DNA of 5,116 nucleotides from JAXGPP01 sp964436865 (lineage in GTDB: Bacteria > Planctomycetota > Planctomycetia > Pirellulales > Thermoguttaceae). The notes beneath the pieces are model-generated. The model had not been told where the DNA came from. It saw only the letters and a list, made by a program, of their open reading frames with translations, and did no database searches. Of this stretch, positions 1-5,116 are shown in pieces. Made by a program: the position numbers and the translations under genes. Where the stretch lies: assembly GCA_964436865.1 (NCBI GenBank), contig CAYTFK010000427.1, positions 1 through 5,116 of the forward strand, written 5' to 3'. Within the stretch, counting starts at the first letter, position 1. Each line of letters begins with the position of its first letter.

Positions 1-57
1 GGCGCGGTACACTGGTTGGCGTGCCGATGGCTGGATAGACACGATGGACAGACATCC

Positions 58-66
58 GAGAGGGAG
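58..66 (+). promoter_or_regulatory. Ribosome binding site that fixes the start of the GH99-like gene
   Basis: The purine run GAGAGGGAG lies 7 bases before the ATG at 74. The alternative in-frame ATG at 44 has no comparable purine run ahead of it, and would put ten hydrophilic residues before the signal peptide. The start at 74 is therefore preferred. Confidence 0.7.
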
Positions 67-73
67 TAGTAAT

Positions 74-1249
74 ATGACCAGGCGTGGCTTCATGATTCTG
101 CTGACCACCGGGTTGCTCGCCGCGGCCCAAGCCGTTTCTTCCGCCCCGGCGGCAGACAAGCCGTATGTCCCCGAGCCGCAACCGGTCCAGACCGAGATCC
201 TTGTCGGCGCGCACAACTGCCCGCTCTGGGAGGCCGACCAGCCGCAGATGTGGAACCAGGTCTTGAAGCATCCCGAACGCACGCCGGCCCTCGGCTTCTA
301 CTCCCAGGAAAACCCGGAGGTCGCCGATTGGGAGACGAAGTGGGCCGTCGAGCACGGCGTCTCGTTCTTCGTCTACTGCTGGTATCGCGACGGGCAGGGC
401 GGCCCCGTCAAGATGCGGTTCGACAGCGCGATCCACGACGCCCTCTTCAAGTCGCGCTACGTCTCGAAGATGAAGTTCACCATCATGTGGGAGAACCAGT
501 CCCGCGGCCGCGCCGGCGTGGCCGACGAAGCCGACCTGATGCAGAACCTGCTGCCGTTCTGGATCGAGAACTACTTCCGCCACGCAAGCTACCTGAAGCT
601 TGACAACAAACCCCTGTTGTTCATCTACCGCCCCGAGTTCCTCGTCCAGGACCTGGGCGGCGTGGACCAGGTCCGCGCCGCCTTCGACAAGATGCGCCAG
701 GCGTGCCGCGCCGCCGGCTTCGACGGCCTCTACCTCCTGGGCGAGTACCGCGGCCTCGACCCGAAACACCTCGAGCTGATGAAGCAGTTGGGCCTCGACT
801 ACACGTTCGCCTACTGCTGGCACGTGCAGAACAACCCGACTCCCGCTCAGGCGATCGCCGCGCAATTGAACTCCATCAACGAAACCCGGCGGCTCGGCAT
901 CCTGCCGCAGGTGATCACCGTCTCGCAGGGCTGGAGCGGCTGGCGCGACGAGGGGAGCATCTGGAAACTCCCGCCGGCCGACTACAAGAAGCTCCTGGAA
1001 GAGGCCAAGGCGATCGTCGAGAGCTACCCGGCCGCCGAACTGGGCCGCCGGATCCTGCTGTTGGACAACTGGAACGAGTGGAGCGAAGGGCACTACCTCG
1101 CCCCGCACCGCGAATACGGCTTCGGCTACCTTGACGCCATCCGCGAAGTGTTCTCCAACGCCCCCAAGGACCACGTCGACCTGCTCCCCAAAGACGTCGG
1201 CCTCGGCCCGTACGACCAGGCCTACAAGCGACCACCGGAAACGAACTGA
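74..1249 (+). CDS. Secreted GH99/WbsX-like putative glycoside hydrolase
   Basis: The 391-residue protein (from ATG 74) begins MTRRGFMILL, a good match to a twin-arginine (Tat) signal, followed by a hydrophobic stretch and likely cleavage near residues 24-27 (SSAPAA). The mature part resembles the GH99-like (beta/alpha)8 domain also annotated as WbsX (Pfam Glyco_tran_WbsX). Features seen: LGFYSQENPEVADWE near 73-87, hydrophobic strand plus YCWYR at 98-105, IMWENQSR at 137-144, LLFIYRPEF at 181-189, GEYRG at 223-227, and the diagnostic NWNEWSEGHYLAP at 332-344. In GH99 endo-alpha-mannosidases the catalytic pair lies in a similar EWxE motif, so Glu335 and Glu338 are the candidate catalytic residues here (inference). 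The domain fills the whole mature protein with no extra module. It is the first complete gene of the apparent operon, 15 bases before the first sulfatase. WbsX proteins were first named as O-antigen glycosyltransferases, but an exported copy beside sulfatases argues for hydrolysis. Exact substrate unknown. Confidence 0.85.
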   Translation: MTRRGFMILLTTGLLAAAQAVSSAPAADKPYVPEPQPVQTEILVGAHNCPLWEADQPQMWNQVLKHPERTPALGFYSQENPEVADWETKWAVEHGVSFFVYCWYRDGQGGPVKMRFDSAIHDALFKSRYVSKMKFTIMWENQSRGRAGVADEADLMQNLLPFWIENYFRHASYLKLDNKPLLFIYRPEFLVQDLGGVDQVRAAFDKMRQACRAAGFDGLYLLGEYRGLDPKHLELMKQLGLDYTFAYCWHVQNNPTPAQAIAAQLNSINETRRLGILPQVITVSQGWSGWRDEGSIWKLPPADYKKLLEEAKAIVESYPAAELGRRILLLDNWNEWSEGHYLAPHREYGFGYLDAIREVFSNAPKDHVDLLPKDVGLGPYDQAYKRPPETN

Positions 1250-1251
1250 AC

Positions 1252-1258
1252 GGAAAGA
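1252..1258 (+). promoter_or_regulatory. Ribosome binding site that fixes the start of the first sulfatase
   Basis: GGAAAGA lies 6 bases before the ATG at 1265. An in-frame TTG at 1259 abuts the purine run directly, leaving no spacer, so the ATG two codons later is the better start. The choice changes the protein by only two residues. Confidence 0.65.
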
Positions 1259-1264
1259 TTGATC

Positions 1265-2623
1265 ATGAAAACTGCCATTACTCTTGTCGTATCGCTCTGT
1301 CTGGCCGCCTCGGCATGGGCTGCCGAGCGGCCCAACATCCTGCTCATCACTGCCGACGATCTCGGTTGCCAGTTGTCGTGCTATGGCGAGACACGGTTCT
1401 CCACACCGCGGCTCGACTCGCTGGCCGAGCAGGGAGTGCGGTTCGAAAACTTCTACGTCGCCCAGTCGTCGTGCAGTTCCTCGCGGTCCGCCCTGCTCAC
1501 CGGCCGCTGGCCGCACCAGAACGGCCAGATCGGCCTGGCGCACCTCGGCTTCCGCATGCATCCCGGCCAGAAAACGCTCACCGCCCTGCTCAAGGCCGCC
1601 GGGTACCGCACGGGCATCATCGGCAAGCTGCACGTCGAACCGGCCGCCGATTTCCCCTGGGATTGGATGCCCAAGCAGAAGGGCGCCGCCAAGCCGACCC
1701 AGGATGTGAAGTGGGTCGCCCAGCAGAGCCGCGCCTTCTTTGCCTCCGCCCGTGAGGCGAAGCAGCCCTTCTTCTACTACGTGAACTACTTCGACCCCCA
1801 CGGCCCCTACACGCCCGACGTCGATCAGGTCGCGGGCGTGCCCGAAGATCCGATGCGTCCCAGCGAGGTGACCGAACCCTACCCGATGAGAACGCCCACC
1901 GAAGCGGCCCAGCGGCGCGTCACCGCGACGATCATCAACATGATCCGCCGTGTCGACACGGGTGTGGGGCTCCTGCTCGATGAACTCGAGTCGGCGGGAT
2001 TTGCCGAGAACACGCTCGTCGTGTTCATCGGCGACAACGGACTTCCGGTCATCCGCGGCAAGACATGGTCGTACGAACCGGGCGTCCGCGTGCCGCTCGT
2101 GATGCGCGGGCCCGGCCTCCAGGCCGGCCAGGTTCGCCGCGACCTCGCCGCGGAAGTCGACCTGATGCCCACCATCCTCCGCGCCGCCGATTTGGCCGTG
2201 CCCAAAGAAGTCGCCGGGCAGGCGCTCTTTCCAGCTTCCGCCCGGGAGTTCCTGTTCACCGAAATGAACTTCCACGAACCGCAGATCCTCCGCGTGCAGC
2301 GATCAGTTCGCAACGAGCGGTTCAAGCTCCTTTTGAACCTCACCCCGGCGCCTGATCAGGAGCCGGTCGAACTGTTCGACCTCCAGGCCGATCCCGGCGA
2401 GACGAAGAACCTGGCCGGCGACGCCGCGCACGCCGACGTCCGCCGCCAGCTCGAATCGGCGATGGCCAAGTGGCGCGATGAAACGGGCGACCCCACGCTC
2501 GACGCGGCGCGAGTCGGCCGCTGGCAGGAGGCCGCCACCCGCTGGGGCAAGCTGCCCAAGATCCCCGCCGGACCCTCGATGGTCGTCCGCATTCCCGAAG
2601 GCGAACTGGAACTGCTGAAATAA
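1265..2623 (+). CDS. Secreted S1 family sulfatase, sulfamidase (S1_8)-like
   Basis: This is a 452-residue formylglycine-dependent sulfatase (alkaline phosphatase superfamily) that hydrolyses a sulfate ester or N-sulfate. Numbering from ATG 1265: residues 1-19 are a Sec signal peptide with cleavage near AWA/AE. RPNILLITADD follows, with metal ligands Asp31-Asp32. The signature CSSSRSALLTG puts the formylglycine cysteine at 70 and the arginine at 74. GKLH gives Lys121 and His123, FDPHGPY gives His179, GDNG gives Asp257-Asn258, and RGKTW gives Lys266. The C-terminal ELFDLQADPGETKNL motif (near 369-383) is typical of S1 sulfatases. The third signature position is Ser instead of the usual Pro. The stretch after the signature (GRWPHQNGQIGLAH) and the spacing of active-site residues resemble heparan N-sulfatase (SGSH), so S1_8 is the likely subfamily, though the chain is shorter than human SGSH (about 500 residues). 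Subfamily and substrate are inference; sulfatase identity is firm. It sits between the GH99-like gene and a second, different sulfatase. Confidence 0.93.
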   Translation: MKTAITLVVSLCLAASAWAAERPNILLITADDLGCQLSCYGETRFSTPRLDSLAEQGVRFENFYVAQSSCSSSRSALLTGRWPHQNGQIGLAHLGFRMHPGQKTLTALLKAAGYRTGIIGKLHVEPAADFPWDWMPKQKGAAKPTQDVKWVAQQSRAFFASAREAKQPFFYYVNYFDPHGPYTPDVDQVAGVPEDPMRPSEVTEPYPMRTPTEAAQRRVTATIINMIRRVDTGVGLLLDELESAGFAENTLVVFIGDNGLPVIRGKTWSYEPGVRVPLVMRGPGLQAGQVRRDLAAEVDLMPTILRAADLAVPKEVAGQALFPASAREFLFTEMNFHEPQILRVQRSVRNERFKLLLNLTPAPDQEPVELFDLQADPGETKNLAGDAAHADVRRQLESAMAKWRDETGDPTLDAARVGRWQEAATRWGKLPKIPAGPSMVVRIPEGELELLK

Positions 2624-2669
2624 CTGTGCACGCACCGCTCTGGGCGACCGTCCGGCGCAAAGAACGATT

Positions 2670-2674
2670 GGAGA
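2670..2674 (+). promoter_or_regulatory. Ribosome binding site that fixes the start of the second sulfatase
   Basis: GGAGA lies 8 bases before the ATG at 2683. The reading frame is open back to a GTG at 2626, but that would add 19 charged residues in front of an otherwise standard signal peptide. The ATG at 2683 is therefore preferred, leaving a 59-base gap after the first sulfatase. Confidence 0.7.
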
Positions 2675-2682
2675 CGCGAAAC

Positions 2683-4260
2683 ATGATAAGGTCACTGGCT
2701 GCTGTGCTCTTCTGTCTGGCCGTGCCGTTGGCCACCCTGTGCGCCGCGGAAGGACAGGGGCTGTCCAAGCCGAATATCCTGTTCATCCTCGTCGACGATT
2801 ACGGCATCATGGATGTCGGCATCGAAGGCAGCTCGTTCTACGAGACGCCGAGCATCAATGCCCTCGCCCAGAGCGGCATGCGGTTCACCCAGGGCTATTC
2901 GGGTTGCCAGGTTTGCAGCCCCTCGCGCGCCAGCATCATGCTGGGCAAGTATCCCGCGCGGCATGGCATCACCGACTGGATCGGTGCCCAGACGGGCGAG
3001 GCCTTTGCCCGCCAGCGCCGCGTCAAGCTGCTCGCGCCCGAGTACGTCCACGACCTGCCGGCCGCCGAAACCACCTTGGCCGAGGCCCTGAAAGAGGCCG
3101 GCTATACCACCTTCTTCGCCGGCAAGTGGCACCTCGGCAGCGAAGGGTCGTGGCCCGAGGATCACGGGTTCGACATCAACAAGGGAGGCTGGGACGCGGG
3201 CAGCCCCATCGGCGGCTACTTCGCTCCCTGGAAGAACCCCAACCTGCCGAGCGGGCCGCCCGGCGAATCGCTCACCCAGCGCCTGGCCACGGAAACCATC
3301 TCGTTCATCGAGAAGCACCAGGACCGCCCCTTCCTGGCCTACCTTTCGTTCTACGCTGTCCACGGGCCAATCCAGACCACGAAGCCGCTGTGGAGCAAGT
3401 ATCGCGACAAGGCCTCCCAGTCGCCCGCGCCGCCGGAGCGCTTCAAGATCGACCGCACCCTCCCCGTCCGCCAGGTCCAGGACAACCCGGTATACGCCGG
3501 CCTGGTCGAGTCGATGGATACGGCCGTCGGCCGTGTCCTTACGCGACTCGAGGAACTCGGCCTGGACAAGAAGACCATCGTCTGCTTCACCGGCGACAAC
3601 GGCGGCGTGACGTCGGGCGACAGCTTCAGTTCCTCCGCGCTCCCCTATCGCGGCGGCAAGGGCCGCCAGTGGGAAGGCGGCATCCGCGTGCCGTTCTACA
3701 TCCGGGCTCCGGGCGTTGCCGCACCCGGCAGTACCTGCGACACCCCGGTCACCGGTACCGACTTCTATCCGACGATCCTCGAATTGGCCGGCCTGCCCCT
3801 CAAGCCGCAACAGCACGTCGATGGCGCAAGCCTCGTGCCGCTGCTCAAGGGCGGCAAGATCGCGGCCCGTCCGCTCTTCTGGCACTACCCACACTACGGC
3901 AACCAGGGGGGCGAACCTTCGTCGATCATCCGCGACGGTGATTGGAAGCTCATCCACTACTGGGAGGACGGCCGGAACGAACTCTACCACCTGCCCGACG
4001 ATGTTGGCGAAGATCGCGACCTTGCAGCCCAGGAGGCTGAACGAACCGAGCGCCTCTGGGCGAAACTGGAGGCCTGGCTTCACGAGACCGGCGCCCGGAT
4101 CCCCGAGCCCAACCCCAACTACACCGACGAGATGGCCAAGCAGAACCGCGTCGCAGCAGAGTCGCTCAAGGCGAAACTGGAAAAAGACCATGCTGCCTGT
4201 CTCGAGCCCGACTGGCAGCCCGACCCCACTTGGTGGAAAAGCCTCGTCCCGAAGAATTGA
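2683..4260 (+). CDS. Secreted S1 family sulfatase, arylsulfatase A (S1_16)-like
   Basis: This is a 525-residue formylglycine sulfatase. Numbering from ATG 2683: a Sec signal peptide covers about 1-22 (MIRSLAAVLF..., cleavage near LCAAE). There is no lipobox, because the residue before Cys20 is Leu. KPNILFILVDDYG gives metal ligands Asp38-Asp39. The canonical signature CSPSRASIMLG has the formylglycine cysteine at 78 and arginine at 82. GKWH gives Lys148 and His150, AVHGP gives His227, and TGDNGG gives Asp305-Asn306. RGGKGRQWEGGIRVP (323-337) supplies Lys326. The C-terminal subdomain includes DGDWKLIHYWEDGRNELYHL (418-437). The stretch YPARHGITDWIGA after the signature resembles S1_16 enzymes. 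Some characterised Bacteroides S1_16 members remove 4-O-sulfate from galactose or GalNAc, but specificity here is not established. The last 45 or so residues form a charged helical tail followed by the Trp/Pro-rich DWQPDPTWW. It has diverged well away from the neighbouring sulfatase and is not a recent tandem duplicate. The gap to the next gene is only 20 bases. Confidence 0.95.
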   Translation: MIRSLAAVLFCLAVPLATLCAAEGQGLSKPNILFILVDDYGIMDVGIEGSSFYETPSINALAQSGMRFTQGYSGCQVCSPSRASIMLGKYPARHGITDWIGAQTGEAFARQRRVKLLAPEYVHDLPAAETTLAEALKEAGYTTFFAGKWHLGSEGSWPEDHGFDINKGGWDAGSPIGGYFAPWKNPNLPSGPPGESLTQRLATETISFIEKHQDRPFLAYLSFYAVHGPIQTTKPLWSKYRDKASQSPAPPERFKIDRTLPVRQVQDNPVYAGLVESMDTAVGRVLTRLEELGLDKKTIVCFTGDNGGVTSGDSFSSSALPYRGGKGRQWEGGIRVPFYIRAPGVAAPGSTCDTPVTGTDFYPTILELAGLPLKPQQHVDGASLVPLLKGGKIAARPLFWHYPHYGNQGGEPSSIIRDGDWKLIHYWEDGRNELYHLPDDVGEDRDLAAQEAERTERLWAKLEAWLHETGARIPEPNPNYTDEMAKQNRVAAESLKAKLEKDHAACLEPDWQPDPTWWKSLVPKN

Positions 4261-4280
4261 CCGGACTTAAACGATTCGAC

Positions 4281-5116
4281 ATGTCAAAGAACCCACCGAT
4301 GAACACGCTTCCTTGCCGACTGGCCTGTTGCTCAACCTGGCTGCTCCTGGTGACTGGCTTCATGCTCACGCCGGCCCGTGCGGCCGTCGTCACCTACCCT
4401 GCGCCGCCGGGTGAGGCGGTTACTACCGACTACGCGGTCACGGTCGACGGGCAACCCGTGGATGTCTATGCCGCCCAAACCCAGCACTTCGACGGCGACT
4501 ACTACTTCGCCTCGTTCGACTTCTCCGGCAAGGTGGCGATTCGCGTCACATCGCCCGAGTCGCTGGAGAACGTCGCCATCGAACCGGCGCGGTTCGGCGT
4601 CCAACTCCAGCGTGACAGCGCCAACGCGATTACGCTCACCGCCGACAAGCCCTTCCGGATCTCGGTCGAGCGCAACGGCCGGATCAAGCCGCTGGTGCTC
4701 TTCGGCAATGCCCTCGAGACCGACGCGCCCGGACCCGGCGATCCCAACGTGGTCTACTTCGCTCCGGGCGTCCACCGGCCAGGCAAGATCACGCTCGCCG
4801 ACAACCAGACGCTCTACCTCGCCGGCGGCGCCGTGGTGAAAGGCTGCGTGCTGGCCAAGGGAAAGAACATCACGATTCGCGGCCGCGGCATCCTCGCCGG
4901 CGAAGAATCGCCCCGCTTCCAGGGGCCGGGCCGGTATCTGTTCGACTGCCAGGATTGCCAGGACCTGATGGTTCGCGACATTACGTTCCGCAATCCCTTC
5001 AGTTGGACCTTCGTCACCTGGGACTGCGACCGCGTGACGATCGACAACGTCAAGATCTGCGGCTCGCGCATGATCAACGACGACGCGCTCGACCTGGTCA
5101 ACACCCAGAATGCCAC
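4281..5116 (+). CDS. Partial secreted beta-helix glycoside hydrolase, GH28/GH49-like
   Basis: The frame is open from ATG 4281 to the window end (278 complete codons); the 3' part is missing. A Sec signal peptide (hydrophobic WLLLVTGFML near 20-29, cleavage near PARA/AV at 34) is followed by a beta-sandwich-like region of about 120 residues. Next comes YFAPGVHRPGKITL...NQTLYLAGGAVVKG (159-188), a hallmark of the entry into the right-handed beta-helix in GH49 dextranase-like and related GH28 proteins. Beta-helix coils follow: KNITIRGRGILAG (195-207), QDLMVRDITFRNP (227-239) and DRVTIDNVKICG (250-261). NDDALDLVNTQN (266-277) corresponds in position to the first Asp-containing catalytic motif of clan GH-N. 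The later Asp-Asp, His and Arg-Lys motifs would lie beyond the edge, so activity and family cannot be settled. Translation start is uncertain: no good Shine-Dalgarno precedes 4281, and an in-frame ATG at 4299 has a weak AAAGAA 7 bases upstream. Either start keeps the signal peptide. Likely acts with the upstream sulfatases on one polysaccharide. Confidence 0.83.
   Translation, partial: MSKNPPMNTLPCRLACCSTWLLLVTGFMLTPARAAVVTYPAPPGEAVTTDYAVTVDGQPVDVYAAQTQHFDGDYYFASFDFSGKVAIRVTSPESLENVAIEPARFGVQLQRDSANAITLTADKPFRISVERNGRIKPLVLFGNALETDAPGPGDPNVVYFAPGVHRPGKITLADNQTLYLAGGAVVKGCVLAKGKNITIRGRGILAGEESPRFQGPGRYLFDCQDCQDLMVRDITFRNPFSWTFVTWDCDRVTIDNVKICGSRMINDDALDLVNTQNA

Noticed and set aside
250..1134. 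Open frames of 117 and 143 codons on the + strand inside the GH99-like gene
   Set aside because: Both are Arg/Pro-rich out-of-frame translations with no ribosome binding site of note, and the enclosing frame has clear family motifs.
2624..2682. Possible terminator or internal promoter in the 59-base gap between the sulfatases
   Set aside because: Only a weak, imperfect GC-rich palindrome is visible around 2641-2660, with no following T run, and no convincing -35/-10 pair was seen.
2740..2745. Possible lipoprotein cleavage site at Cys20 of the second sulfatase
   Set aside because: The residue just before the cysteine is Leu, whereas a lipobox needs Gly, Ala or Ser there. Ordinary signal peptidase cleavage near the following Ala-Ala is more likely.
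2739..3941. A 400-codon open frame on the + strand in another frame of the second sulfatase
   Set aside because: The translation is Arg/Pro/Gly-rich with no domain motif, as expected from an out-of-frame reading of GC-rich coding DNA, and it is entirely inside a well-supported gene.
2692..4191. A 499-codon open frame on the - strand opposite the second sulfatase
   Set aside because: Its codons lie exactly in register with the sense codons, so it would be broken only by sense TTA, CTA or TCA, which are rare in this GC-rich coding style. The product is low in recognisable motifs, while the sense strand has a full sulfatase active site.
4378..4839. A 153-codon open frame on the + strand, Ser/Arg/Thr-rich, within the last gene
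   Set aside because: The frame starting at 4281 gives a signal peptide followed by recognisable GH49/GH28-like motifs and stays open to the edge. The 4378 frame shows only biased composition and stops within the gene.
4814..5116. A 100-codon open frame on the - strand at the right edge
   Set aside because: It lies opposite the conserved beta-helix coils of the last gene and has no recognisable motif or upstream ribosome binding site in view.

Overview
The window looks like a piece of a secreted glycan-degradation operon from a GC-rich environmental bacterium. All four genes are on the + strand, tightly packed, and each encodes a protein with an N-terminal export signal. Layout: a GH99/WbsX-like putative glycoside hydrolase (74-1249), a sulfamidase-like S1 sulfatase (1265-2623), a second S1 sulfatase of the arylsulfatase A/S1_16 type (2683-4260), and a right-hand gene cut by the window edge (4281 to beyond 5116) for a right-handed beta-helix hydrolase of the GH28/GH49 type. 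Gaps between genes are 15, 59 and 20 bases, with no recognisable terminator or promoter between them, so one transcript is likely.

Organism: the combination of high GC, mostly G/C third codon positions, neighbouring formylglycine sulfatases of different subfamilies, and secreted glycosidases without a SusC/SusD pair in view fits Planctomycetota best. Verrucomicrobiota, Kiritimatiellota or Lentisphaerota are possible. This is inference from gene content; no marker gene is present.

How the genes may work together: the two sulfatases would remove sulfate esters (or N-sulfate) at two different positions of a sulfated polysaccharide or its oligosaccharides, while the GH99-like and beta-helix proteins would cleave the backbone or side chains. 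The substrate cannot be read from the sequence. Both sulfatases have a cysteine at the catalytic position, so the cell needs a formylglycine-generating enzyme encoded elsewhere.

For the first three genes the longest reading frame overstates the N-terminus: Shine-Dalgarno-like purine runs point to internal ATG starts at 74, 1265 and 2683. The leftmost 73 bases hold no complete gene; they may include the last codons of an upstream gene (a stop at 36-38), but this cannot be confirmed. No RNA genes, mobile elements, CRISPR arrays or notable repeats were seen.
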